8,768 bases of DNA from an uncultured Candidatus Methylacidiphilales bacterium. GTDB lineage: Bacteria > Verrucomicrobiota > Verrucomicrobiia > Methylacidiphilales > CALFVM01. The DNA is taken from positions 1 through 8,768 of the forward strand of contig CALFVM010000055.1 in the NCBI GenBank assembly GCA_937928665.1, read 5' to 3'. Position numbers and translations under genes: made by a program. Under the pieces are notes generated by a model. That model was given only the letters and a program-made list of their open reading frames with translations, had not been told where the DNA came from and did no database searches. This document shows, in pieces, positions 1 through 7,396 of the stretch (position 1 is the first letter of the stretch; every line of letters begins with the position of its first letter).

Positions 1-935
1 ATTTGGCACGGGCCATCACGCTGATTGAGAGCGGGCGTCCTGACGATGGACCGATCGCCCGGGATTTGCTGGGACGGCTGTTGCCCCGGAGCGGTCGCGC
101 GTTTCGCCTGGGGATAACCGGGGTGCCCGGGGTGGGCAAGAGTACGTTAATTGAACACCTGGGGCTTCTTTTGTGTGAACGGGGGCACAAGCTGGCCGTG
201 CTGGCGGTGGACCCCTCCAGCCATGTGTCCGGGGGATCGGTGCTGGGAGACAAGACCCGGATGGAAGAGCTGGCTCGGCATCCGAACAGTTTTATCCGGC
301 CCTCGCCCGCTGCGGGTGCTCTTGGGGGTGTGGCTAGGAAGAGCCGGGAAACGCTTCTTTTGTGCGAGGCGGCGGGGTATGATGTTGTGTTTGTTGAAAC
401 GGTTGGAGTCGGCCAGAGCGAGGTCACGGTTCACTCCATGGTCGATTGTTTTCTGGTCTTGATGCTGGCAGGTGCCGGGGATGAACTGCAGGGGATCAAG
501 AAAGGGATTCTGGAACTGGCGGATATTCTGGCAGTGACCAAGGCCGATGGCGACAACGCCCTGCGGGCTGAGACGGCACGGCGGGAGTTGGCCAACGCGC
601 TCCACTATGTGGCGGACCGGGGGCAGATTGCTCCGGTGACGACCGTTTCGGTGCGCCGGGCCGAGACGGTGGCCGCGCTTTGGGCGGCAGTGGAAACCTT
701 TCGGGACGAGGCGCAGTCGTCCGGGCGGTTGGCCGCGCGTCGTCGGGAACAATCCGAGCGTTGGTTCGAACAACTTCTGGCGGAGGAAGCGGGGCGGTTG
801 TTTTTTGCGAATCCGGTCGTTGCCGGGTCGCTGCCGGAGTTACGTGAAGCGGTTTCGGCCATGAAAATGACACACGCGGAGGCCATCCTGGAACTCCGGC
901 GTCGAATTGGCGCGGAAAAGAACGAAATCGGTTGA
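1..935 (+). CDS. meaB: MeaB/ArgK-family GTPase, methylmalonyl-CoA mutase chaperone (5' end cut off by window)
   Basis: P-loop GTPase of the MeaB/ArgK (MMAA) family. Members bind adenosylcobalamin-dependent methylmalonyl-CoA mutase, gate cofactor loading and protect it from inactivation in the cytosol. Residue numbers count from the leucine codon at 3-5. Visible motifs are Walker A GVPGVGKST (40-48), the family motif VDPSS (69-73), the switch-like ETVGVGQSE (132-140) and a base-recognition motif TKAD (179-182) in place of the usual NKxD. The C-terminal helical dimerisation arm follows. The 310 visible residues are slightly short of the usual 320-330, and the first residues match the interior of the family's N-terminal helix (LARAITLIES). 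The TTG at 3 is therefore most likely an internal Leu codon and the true start lies upstream. The stop is TGA at 933-935. Mutase genes are expected upstream. The family call is near certain; the partner is inferred from the neighbours. Confidence 0.95.
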   Translation, partial: LARAITLIESGRPDDGPIARDLLGRLLPRSGRAFRLGITGVPGVGKSTLIEHLGLLLCERGHKLAVLAVDPSSHVSGGSVLGDKTRMEELARHPNSFIRPSPAAGALGGVARKSRETLLLCEAAGYDVVFVETVGVGQSEVTVHSMVDCFLVLMLAGAGDELQGIKKGILELADILAVTKADGDNALRAETARRELANALHYVADRGQIAPVTTVSVRRAETVAALWAAVETFRDEAQSSGRLAARRREQSERWFEQLLAEEAGRLFFANPVVAGSLPELREAVSAMKMTHAEAILELRRRIGAEKNEIG

Positions 936-961
936 CTCAACCTTGTCTAATTAACTATCGT
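930..961 (+). promoter_or_regulatory. Candidate promoter and 13-bp palindrome at the meaB/epimerase junction
   Basis: The 74-base gap after meaB is clearly more AT-rich than its surroundings. TTGACT (932-937), overlapping the meaB stop codon, and TATCGT (956-961) are separated by 18 bases and resemble a sigma-70 promoter (5/6 and 4/6 matches). A 13-bp palindrome, GGTTGA-C-TCAACC (930-942), sits over the -35 element and could be an operator. The next gene has a good Shine-Dalgarno sequence, which most genes here lack, fitting the head of a transcript. No terminator hairpin with a U tract is visible, so readthrough from meaB is also likely. Prediction only. Confidence 0.35.
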
Positions 962-992
962 CTTCTTCATTAGTTTTTATCATCACACTAAA

Positions 993-997
993 AAGGA
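993..997 (+). promoter_or_regulatory. Ribosome binding site of the epimerase gene
   Basis: AAGGA within a purine run, AAAAGGAAAG (991-1000), lies 12 bases ahead of the ATG at 1010. It is one of only two clear Shine-Dalgarno sites in the window and fixes the epimerase start. Confidence 0.7.
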
Positions 998-1009
998 AAG
1001 CACCATTCC

Positions 1010-1411
1010 ATGATTCAGCGAATTGATCACCTCGGTATCGCCGTCAAGTCCCTTGATGAGACGGTTCCTGTCTACGAAAAAGCTCTCGGACTCAAGTGCG
1101 GGCATCGCGAAGAAGTGCCGTCGCAGAAGGTTCGGACGGCATTCTTCGAGGCGGGCGAAGTTCACCTGGAACTCCTGGAGGCGACCGATCCGGAGAGTCC
1201 GATTGCGAAGTTTATTGAGAAGAATGGGGAGGGAATTCATCACATCGCATTTTACACCGATGACATCACCGGGCAGTTGGCGCAGGCGAAGGAGGCCGGG
1301 TGCCGGTTGATTCATGAGGAACCTTTTGAGGGGGCGGCCGGGAAGCTGGTTGCGTTCCTCCACCCAAAATCGACCCATGGTGTTCTGACCGAATTCTGCA
1401 CCTCCAAATAA
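1010..1411 (+). CDS. mce: Methylmalonyl-CoA epimerase
   Basis: Interconverts (R)- and (S)-methylmalonyl-CoA, linking the B12-dependent mutase to the (S)-specific decarboxylase. It is 133 residues long, the normal size for this small vicinal-oxygen-chelate metalloenzyme with two glyoxalase-like beta-alpha-beta modules. The likely metal ligands are visible: His7 in IDHLGI, Glu54 in HLELLE, His78 in GIHHIAF and Glu128 near the C-terminus in VLTEF. Assignment of individual ligands is by analogy with the Propionibacterium enzyme. The start is supported by AAGGA upstream and by the family-typical N-terminus. The next gene begins 14 bases after the stop, so the two are probably cotranscribed. A generic glyoxalase is the alternative, but length, motifs and neighbours all favour the epimerase. 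Confidence 0.95.
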   Translation: MIQRIDHLGIAVKSLDETVPVYEKALGLKCGHREEVPSQKVRTAFFEAGEVHLELLEATDPESPIAKFIEKNGEGIHHIAFYTDDITGQLAQAKEAGCRLIHEEPFEGAAGKLVAFLHPKSTHGVLTEFCTSK

Positions 1412-1425
1412 CGGAATCTTCTTTT

Positions 1426-2979
1426 ATGGCCATCCCGAACGAACTCCTGCAAGACTTGGAAGCCCGTCGCCAAAAAGCACGCCTGGCCGGGGGCGAAGAC
1501 AAGATCAATGCCCGACACGCCAAAGGCCTGCTTCATGCCCGGGAGCGATTGGAGAACCTCTTTGAGCCTGGCACGTTTCAGGAGTTCGGGATGCACGCCG
1601 ATCACGGGTGTAAAGATTTCGGCCTGGCCGACCGATCGCTTCCGGCAGACGGAGTCATCTGCGGGACCGGCTACATTCACGGACGTCCGGTGGCAGCGTT
1701 CAGCCAGGATTTCACGGTTTCGGGCGGGTCGCTGGGGCGGGTTCACGCGCTGAAGATTTGTGATTTGATGGACTTTGCGCTGAAGGCGGGCATGCCCGTC
1801 ATCGGTTTCAATGATTCTGGCGGGGCGCGCATTCAGGAGGGGGTTGATTCGCTTTCCGGTTACGGACAGGTTTTTTTCCGGAACGTGCTTCTGTCTGGAG
1901 TTGTTCCGCAGGTGGCCGTGATTTCCGGGCCGTGTGCGGGCGGAGCGGCTTATTCGCCGGCTCTGACCGACTTCATCATCATGACCAAAACAACCTCGCA
2001 AATGTTTATTTGCGGACCGGACGTGATTAAAGCCGCAACCGGGGCCAGCGCGACGATGGAAGAGATCGGGTCAGCCGCGGCCCACGCCACGATCAGCGGG
2101 AATATTCATTTTGTGGCGGATGATGAGACGCAGGCGGCTGAGCTGCTGCGGAAGTTACTTTCCTTCCTACCCTCCAACAACGTGATGGATCCGCCTCATC
2201 ACCTGGCCGATGCGATCGATCTCGCGCCCAACCCGGCGATCAATGAGATGATTCCCTCAGATTCAAAAAGTCCCCTGGATGTTCACAAGGTCATTGCAGC
2301 TGTCGTGGACCGTGGGGACTACCTCGAGGTCCAGGCCGACTGGGCAAAGAACATCGTCATCTGCTTCGCCCGGATTTGCGGAGTGGTTGTTGGGATCATT
2401 GCCAACCAGCCCACGGTCAAAGCCGGGACGCTCGACATTGACGCCTCGGACAAGGCGGCCCGGTTCATCCGGCTCTGCAACATATTCAACATCCCGATCG
2501 TCAACTTTGTCGATGTCCCCGGCTTCCTCCCTGGCGTAGCCCAGGAGCGGGGCGGGATTATCCGGCACGGTGCCAAGATGTTGTTCGCCTACGCAGCCTC
2601 GACCGTGCCGAAGATCACCCTGATTTTGAGAAAGGCTTATGGGGGTGCCTACCTAGCCATGTGTTCCAAGGACATGGGAGCCGACTTGGTCTTCGCCTGG
2701 CCGACTGCGGAGATTGCGGTGATGGGGGCGGAGGGAGCGGTGCGGGTTCTGTATCGGAAAGAGATCGAGAAAGCCACCGATCCGAAAGCCCGTGAGCAAG
2801 AATTGATCAAGGAGTATCGGGACCATTTCGCCTCACCCTACGAGGCTGCCCGGCGGGCCATGATTACCGATGTGATCAACCCGGCCAACACCCGCGCTAC
2901 CCTCGCTCTGGCTCTGCGGAATACTTTATCGAAACGCGAGACGCGCCCGCCGAAAAAACACGGGAATATCCCGCTCTAA
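1426..2979 (+). CDS. mmdA: Methylmalonyl-CoA decarboxylase, carboxyltransferase (alpha) subunit
   Basis: Cytosolic carboxyltransferase of the propionyl-CoA carboxylase beta/MmdA family, 517 residues, the normal family length. It would move the carboxyl group from (S)-methylmalonyl-CoA to the biotin carrier, releasing propionyl-CoA. Two crotonase-fold halves are visible. The N-terminal half carries SGGARIQEG (131-139) and the oxyanion-hole segment GPCAGGAAYSPA (168-179). The C-terminal half carries VPGFLPG (364-370), GGIIRHGAK (376-384), KAYGGAY (403-409) and AWPTAEIAVMG (424-434). The C-terminus KKHGNIPL is typical of the family. On sequence alone this could be PccB of an ATP-dependent carboxylase. 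The downstream anchor, carrier and Na+-pump genes, and the absence of a biotin carboxylase, favour the decarboxylase. The ATG has only a weak purine stretch (ACGGAA, 1411-1416) upstream. Confidence 0.92.
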   Translation: MAIPNELLQDLEARRQKARLAGGEDKINARHAKGLLHARERLENLFEPGTFQEFGMHADHGCKDFGLADRSLPADGVICGTGYIHGRPVAAFSQDFTVSGGSLGRVHALKICDLMDFALKAGMPVIGFNDSGGARIQEGVDSLSGYGQVFFRNVLLSGVVPQVAVISGPCAGGAAYSPALTDFIIMTKTTSQMFICGPDVIKAATGASATMEEIGSAAAHATISGNIHFVADDETQAAELLRKLLSFLPSNNVMDPPHHLADAIDLAPNPAINEMIPSDSKSPLDVHKVIAAVVDRGDYLEVQADWAKNIVICFARICGVVVGIIANQPTVKAGTLDIDASDKAARFIRLCNIFNIPIVNFVDVPGFLPGVAQERGGIIRHGAKMLFAYAASTVPKITLILRKAYGGAYLAMCSKDMGADLVFAWPTAEIAVMGAEGAVRVLYRKEIEKATDPKAREQELIKEYRDHFASPYEAARRAMITDVINPANTRATLALALRNTLSKRETRPPKKHGNIPL

Positions 2980-2998
2980 ACCAAGCCGGCGACCCTCT

Positions 2999-3406
2999 GT
3001 GAACGCCCCGATTTTTCCCCTGGCCTACGGCAACACGTTGTCGTTGGGCGAGAGTATCCAGTTCCAAATTCTCGGGGCACTGGTCGTTTTTTCTGCGCTT
3101 GGGTTCCTCTGGGGTGCCTTGGAATTGTCCGGCTACTTTTTCCGGCGGAGCGAAATAAAAAAACGGGCGGCCCAGCTCTCCTCCCGAGCTGGAGAAGCGA
3201 CCGCGCCAATCCCCGTTCCGCCACCGCGGATTCCGGCCGAGGTGCTGGCGGCTCTCGCCGCCGCGGTCCACGTCACGTTCAAGGAACGGGTCCGCATTTT
3301 GTCCATCAGCCCTGCTCGGCCCCCTGAGACCATTTCCCAGCTCTCGCTCCACGCCTGGAGCGTGGAGGGACGACGCCAGATATTTGACTCGCGCCGTGTC
3401 CGGTGA
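2999..3406 (+). CDS. mmdD: OadG/MmdD-like small membrane-anchor subunit of the decarboxylase
   Basis: A 135-residue protein with one hydrophobic segment (about residues 22-48, rich in L, V, F, G and A), then a basic stretch RRSEIKKR, a Pro-rich linker (about 68-79) and a C-terminal part IPAEVLAALAAAVH (78-91). The last of these resembles the conserved tail of the OadG/delta family, ending in a polar WSVEGRRQIFDSRRVR. Such subunits hold the soluble carboxyltransferase and biotin carrier on the membrane pump and aid assembly. Similarity is diffuse, as is usual for this family, so position between mmdA and the carrier gene is much of the evidence. Start is the GTG at 2999, 19 bases after mmdA. 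It has no Shine-Dalgarno and no better upstream alternative before the hydrophobic segment. It is somewhat longer than minimal family members. Confidence 0.8.
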   Translation: MNAPIFPLAYGNTLSLGESIQFQILGALVVFSALGFLWGALELSGYFFRRSEIKKRAAQLSSRAGEATAPIPVPPPRIPAEVLAALAAAVHVTFKERVRILSISPARPPETISQLSLHAWSVEGRRQIFDSRRVR

Positions 3407-3450
3407 CCGGCGCTCCACCACGCAACCCTGACCTGAACGCAGAACCGCCC

Positions 3451-3840
3451 ATGAAAAAACTCCGCATCACCGTTGAAGGCAAAGCCTACGACGTTACCGT
3501 CGAAGTGCTTGACGACACCGCCGCCGCAGCCGCCGCCGCGCCAGTCTCCCGGCCAGTTACCAGTTCGATCTCCGCCCCCGTCAGTTCCCCGGCCCAGGCA
3601 GCACCCGCCGCCCCTGCGGGTGATGGAGTGGTTCCGAGCCCGCTATCCGGCAAGGTGGTCGCAGTCGCCGCCGCGCCTGGCAAAACGGTGGCCAAAGGCG
3701 ATGAACTGGTGACGATCGAGGCGATGAAAATGAACACTTTTGTTTATGCGCCGTTCGACGGGGTGATCGAGCAGGTCTTGGTGGCAAATGGCGATGGCGT
3801 CGAAGAAGGCCAAGGCCTTTGCAAGATTAAGGCGGGCTAA
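3451..3840 (+). CDS. mmdC: Biotin carboxyl carrier subunit of the decarboxylase
   Basis: Carries the biotin that shuttles CO2 from the carboxyltransferase to the membrane pump. From the ATG it is 129 residues: a short beta-strand N-terminus (MKKLRITVEGKAYDVTVEV), a flexible Ala/Pro/Ser linker (about 23-57, including seven consecutive alanines) and a C-terminal biotinyl domain (about 58-129). The biotin site is EAMKMNTF with target Lys93. The proline-glycine pattern PLSGKV before it and the glycine-rich hairpin after it are typical. I chose ATG 3451 because the N-terminus then matches related carriers. A GTG at 3403, overlapping the mmdD stop, would add 16 residues of low-complexity sequence. 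Neither start has a Shine-Dalgarno. The ligase that would modify Lys93 is encoded two genes downstream. Confidence 0.93.
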   Translation: MKKLRITVEGKAYDVTVEVLDDTAAAAAAAPVSRPVTSSISAPVSSPAQAAPAAPAGDGVVPSPLSGKVVAVAAAPGKTVAKGDELVTIEAMKMNTFVYAPFDGVIEQVLVANGDGVEEGQGLCKIKAG

Positions 3841-3855
3841 GCCGGGCAGAACGCG

Positions 3856-5082
3856 ATGCTCGTCGAACTCGCCAACTTCCTTCGGGAAACCGGTCTCGGA
3901 CTGATCACCTGGCCGATGGTGGTGATGTGGGGTGTGGTCCTCGCCCTGCTCTACCTTGCGGTTCACAAGGGGTTTGAGCCTCTCCTCCTGGTCCCGATTG
4001 CCTTTGGGGCGCTCCTGGCCAACCTGCCGACACGGGGGGTCATCACAGAGGTCGTCCAACCCTCCGGCGTCGTTGATACCGGCTTTATCAATGTCACGGC
4101 CACCCCGGCGGCACCGCCCGGGGATGGGGCGGTGCATTTCCGCGTCGACAAGATGGAAGGAGGCCTTTTTGACTTCATTTCCCAGGGGATCAAGCTCGAG
4201 ATTTTTCCGCCGATCATTTTCCTCGGCGTCGGTGCCCTGACCGATTTCGGGCCGCTGATCGCCAATCCGAGAACGCTTCTGCTCGGTGCGGCCGCGCAGT
4301 TCGGCATTCTGTTCACTTTTTTTGGTGCTACCCTGATGGGATTCAGTGCCATGCAGGCCGCGTCCATTGGGATCATTGGCGGTGCCGACGGACCCACCTC
4401 CATCTTTGTTACCAACAAGCTCGCCCCCGAACTTCTCGGCCCGGTCGCGGTGGCTGCGTATACGTACATGGCGTTGGTCCCGCTGATTCAACCTCCGATC
4501 ATGCGGCTGTTAACCACGAAAAAGGAGCGGGCGATCCGGATGAAATCCCTGCGCACAGTCGGGCGAACCGAGCGGCTCGTCTTTTGTGTGCTGGTGACCT
4601 TTACCTGTATCCTGTTGGTGCCGGACGCCGCCGCACTCATCGGCATGCTCATGCTGGGAAACTTCCTACGCGAGTGCGGCGTGACCGAGCGGCTGGTGAA
4701 ATCGGCCCAGAACGAGATCATCAACATCGTTACCATTTTTCTTGGCGTTTCGGTCGGCATCACGATGAAAGGTGACAGCTTTCTCCAACTGGAGACCCTG
4801 AAGATCATCGGGCTGGGCGTGGTGGCGTTTGGTATCGCTACGGGTTCTGGAGTGCTTGTGGCCAAGGTGATGAACCTCTGTTCTCCGGGCAACCCGATCA
4901 ATCCGCTCATTGGCTCCGCCGGCGTTTCCGCCGTGCCGATGGCCGCGCGCGTCTCCCATCTGGAGGGGCAGCGGGCCGATCCGAACAACTACCTCCTCAT
5001 GCATGCCATGGGGCCCAACGTCGCCGGCGTGATCGGCACTGCCATTGCTGCGGGTTACTTCATCTCCGCCCTGGCCAACTGA
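3856..5082 (+). CDS. mmdB: Na+-transporting methylmalonyl-CoA decarboxylase, membrane (beta) subunit
   Basis: Integral membrane protein of the OadB/MmdB/GcdB family, 408 residues, with about nine or more hydrophobic segments. It decarboxylates carboxybiotin and couples this to Na+ export. Residues shown to be essential in the Klebsiella oxaloacetate decarboxylase beta subunit (recalled as D203, Y229, N373, G377, S382, R389) have counterparts at constant offset: Asp178 in GGADGPTSIF, Tyr204, and Asn349, Gly353, Ser358 and Arg365 in the NPLIGSAGVSAVPMAAR region. The pump chemistry therefore looks intact. A polar stretch at about 63-110, after the first hydrophobic segments, is probably an extracytoplasmic loop. 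The start ATG lies 15 bases after the carrier gene with no real Shine-Dalgarno. The stop overlaps the next start by one base (TGATG), so translational coupling is likely. Confidence 0.95.
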   Translation: MLVELANFLRETGLGLITWPMVVMWGVVLALLYLAVHKGFEPLLLVPIAFGALLANLPTRGVITEVVQPSGVVDTGFINVTATPAAPPGDGAVHFRVDKMEGGLFDFISQGIKLEIFPPIIFLGVGALTDFGPLIANPRTLLLGAAAQFGILFTFFGATLMGFSAMQAASIGIIGGADGPTSIFVTNKLAPELLGPVAVAAYTYMALVPLIQPPIMRLLTTKKERAIRMKSLRTVGRTERLVFCVLVTFTCILLVPDAAALIGMLMLGNFLRECGVTERLVKSAQNEIINIVTIFLGVSVGITMKGDSFLQLETLKIIGLGVVAFGIATGSGVLVAKVMNLCSPGNPINPLIGSAGVSAVPMAARVSHLEGQRADPNNYLLMHAMGPNVAGVIGTAIAAGYFISALAN

Positions 5083-5822
5083 TGAACACAGGTGCCGCAT
5101 CCCCATTCCCCGGCTGGACGATTATTGACGTCGATCATGCGTCCTCCACCAACGACCTCGCTGCCCGGGAAGCTCCGTGGACCGTGGTGCGCGCCCGGCG
5201 GCAGTCCGCCGGACGTGGCCGTCAGAATCGGGCGTGGGTCTCCTCCGAGGGTGGCCTGTGGCTCTCCGCCGTTCTCCCCTCCCCCCCGCCGGAACCGGCG
5301 GCGGCCACGGCACCTCTGGTGGTTGGTCTTGCTGCCGCCCGCGCGCTGGATGGGCTCGGGGCACGCCCGCTTCGACTCCGTTGGCCCAACGACCTCATGG
5401 TCGACGACAAAAAGCTCGGCGGCATCCTTGCCGAGCGTCCCGCACCCGATCGTGTCGTGGTCGGTCTCGGGATCAATGTGCTCAATGATCCCGAGCGCGA
5501 TGACGCATCCCTGGTGGGACAGACCACGTCCCTTGCCCGGCTTGGCCTCGCCGGTCTGTCCTTGGGCGATCTGTCCGCAGCCATCCTCGACGCGTTGTAT
5601 CGCACCCACGCGGTCTGGGTCGGACGCGGCTTTCTTGCTCTCCTGCCGGACTTTGAAGCTCTCTGGGGTCCTCCCCGTCCGGTTTGTGTCACGGTGGATC
5701 AAACCACGGTGAGCGGGCGTTTTCTGGGAATTGACGCGGTTGGCAATCCACGAATCGAAACCGCCTCTGGAGCTGTCCAAGTGATTTACGGACCTCGTGT
5801 CTGGCAACTGATTGAAACCTGA
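5082..5822 (+). CDS. birA: Biotin-[acetyl-CoA-carboxylase]-type protein ligase, class I (no DNA-binding domain)
   Basis: Activates biotin with ATP to biotinyl-AMP and transfers it to the target lysine of carrier proteins. It is 246 residues long, with the catalytic-domain motifs in order: SSTN (21-24), the biotinyl-AMP-binding GRGR (44-47) followed by the W of RAWVS, RWPND (100-104), KLGGIL (111-116) with the expected ligand-contacting Lys111, and GLGINV (128-133). A short SH3-like C-terminal domain follows (about 198-246). The N-terminal winged helix of bifunctional BirA repressors is missing, so this should be an enzyme only. The start ATG overlaps the mmdB stop, implying translational coupling. 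Its place inside the decarboxylase cluster suggests it is made together with its substrate, MmdC. The carrier of acetyl-CoA carboxylase could also be a target. Confidence 0.94.
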   Translation: MNTGAASPFPGWTIIDVDHASSTNDLAAREAPWTVVRARRQSAGRGRQNRAWVSSEGGLWLSAVLPSPPPEPAAATAPLVVGLAAARALDGLGARPLRLRWPNDLMVDDKKLGGILAERPAPDRVVVGLGINVLNDPERDDASLVGQTTSLARLGLAGLSLGDLSAAILDALYRTHAVWVGRGFLALLPDFEALWGPPRPVCVTVDQTTVSGRFLGIDAVGNPRIETASGAVQVIYGPRVWQLIET

Positions 5823-5838
5823 ACCACCACCCCCCACC

Positions 5839-7344
5839 ATGAACCTTCCCTTCCCCCGTCTTACCGCTGAACAGGCCGCCGCCCTCGTTGACCATAATTC
5901 CACCATTGGCTTCTCTGGCTTCACTCCGGCGGGTGCCGCCAAGGCCATCCCCACCGCACTGGCCGCCCGCGCCCGCGCGGAACATGCCGCCGGGCACCCG
6001 TTCCAGGTCGGCGTGGTTACCGGCGCATCCACCGGCGAATCACTCGACGGTGAACTCGCCCGGGCCGAAGCGATCTCCTGGCGGACGCCTTACCAGTCGA
6101 ACAAGCATCTCCGCGCCGCCATCAATGCCGGCAAGACCCGGTTCTTCGACATGCACCTGTCCACCCTGCCGCAACAGGTTCGCTACGGCTTTCTGGGGAA
6201 GTTCCACTGGGCTATCGTGGAAGCCTGTGAGGTCACGCCCGACGGCAAGATTGTCCCGACCACCTCGGTCGGAGCCACGCCGACTTTCTGCCGGGTGGCC
6301 GACCGGATTCTGGTGGAGCTCAATCGGGCGCACCCGGCCACCTTGCGGGGGATTCATGATATTTTCGAACCCCTCGACCCGCCCTACCGCCAGCCGATCC
6401 CCCTCAACAGTTGTTCCATGCGCATCGGTGCGCCGTACATCCAGGTTGATCCGGCGAAGATCGCCGGGATTGTGGAAACCGATCTGCCTGATGAAACCGG
6501 CAAATTCGATCCGGCTGATGACATCACGACCACCATCGGCAACCATGTCGCCGAGTTCCTCGCGGCCGAACTCAAGGCCGGGCGCATCCCCCGCGAGTTC
6601 CTCCCGCTCCAATCCGGGGTCGGTAACATCGCCAACGCCGTCTTGGCCGCCATTGGAAGCCACCCGGACATCCCTCCCTTCGAAATGTTTTCCGAAGTCA
6701 TTCAGGATTCCGTTATTGAGCTGATTCGCAGCGGCAAGTGTAAGTTTGCCACTGGAACCTCCCTGACCGTGTCCGCGCCTGTTCTGGCGGACATCTACCG
6801 CGATCTGGAGTTCTTCAAGACCCGCCTCATGCTCCGGCCCCAGGAAATCACCAATCACCCCGAACTCGTTCGCCGCCTCGGCATCATTACTGTGAACACG
6901 GCTCTCGAAGTCGATCTCTCCGGCAATGTCAACTCCACTCACGTCATGGGCTCCAGCATGATGAACGGGATCGGTGGTTCGGGCGACTTCACGCGGAACG
7001 GCTACATCTCCATCTTCACCTGCCCGTCCTTTGCCAAAGGCGGAAAAATCAGCACCATTGTTCCGCTGGTCTCCCACACCGACCATAGCGAGCATTCTGT
7101 CCAGGTGGTCGTGACCGAGCAGGGCGTGGCCGATCTTCGTGGCCGGACGCCGCACGAACGGGCCAACCTCATTGTTGATCGGTGTGCGCACCCTGATTTC
7201 CGGGAAGAACTCCGTGGCTACTTCGAACAGACCAAGCATGGCCAGACCCCGGCCACCCTCGCCGCCGCTTTCGCCATGCACCAGCAATTCCTGGAAACGG
7301 GCGACATGAACAACGTCGATTGGTCCCGCTACTTTAAAAAATAG
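5839..7344 (+). CDS. Succinate-type CoA-transferase (acetyl-CoA hydrolase/transferase family)
   Basis: A 501-residue class I CoA-transferase of the acetyl-CoA hydrolase/succinate CoA-transferase family (Cat1, AarC, YgfH/ScpC relatives). The likely catalytic glutamate, which forms the glutamyl-CoA thioester, is Glu286 in SEVIQD (285-290). The CoA-site segments SGVGNIANAVL (259-269) and GIGGSGDFTRNGY (377-389) are conserved, as is VVTEQGVADLRGRTP (424-438). In this gene setting the most economical reaction is propionyl-CoA + succinate to propionate + succinyl-CoA, which closes the fermentation cycle. Acetyl-CoA:succinate transfer cannot be excluded from sequence. I chose ATG 5839, 16 bases after birA, because an upstream in-frame TTG (5812) would add only a proline-rich stub overlapping birA. 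The upstream spacer is C-rich (GAACCACCACCCCCCACC) with no Shine-Dalgarno. Confidence 0.9.
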   Translation: MNLPFPRLTAEQAAALVDHNSTIGFSGFTPAGAAKAIPTALAARARAEHAAGHPFQVGVVTGASTGESLDGELARAEAISWRTPYQSNKHLRAAINAGKTRFFDMHLSTLPQQVRYGFLGKFHWAIVEACEVTPDGKIVPTTSVGATPTFCRVADRILVELNRAHPATLRGIHDIFEPLDPPYRQPIPLNSCSMRIGAPYIQVDPAKIAGIVETDLPDETGKFDPADDITTTIGNHVAEFLAAELKAGRIPREFLPLQSGVGNIANAVLAAIGSHPDIPPFEMFSEVIQDSVIELIRSGKCKFATGTSLTVSAPVLADIYRDLEFFKTRLMLRPQEITNHPELVRRLGIITVNTALEVDLSGNVNSTHVMGSSMMNGIGGSGDFTRNGYISIFTCPSFAKGGKISTIVPLVSHTDHSEHSVQVVVTEQGVADLRGRTPHERANLIVDRCAHPDFREELRGYFEQTKHGQTPATLAAAFAMHQQFLETGDMNNVDWSRYFKK

Positions 7345-7396
7345 AGGGGAGTTCCTAACGCCTCGGCATGGAGCAGGCTCGACAGTACTGGACCGG

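Noticed and set aside
3..5. TTG as the true start of meaB
   Set aside because: The encoded residue fits a conserved internal leucine and the protein would be short at the N-terminus; truncation by the window edge is more likely.
3508..3612. GCC/GCG-rich near-repeat in the biotin carrier gene
   Set aside because: It encodes the usual flexible Ala/Pro linker of biotin carriers; no mobile or regulatory repeat is needed to explain it.
3643..4491. A 282-codon - strand frame across mmdC and mmdB
   Set aside because: Shadow of the membrane-protein codon pattern; charged, repetitive product with no motif.
5055..6032. A 325-codon - strand frame across birA and the start of the CoA-transferase gene
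   Set aside because: Antisense to two confident genes, low-complexity Gly/Arg/Pro composition and no family resemblance.
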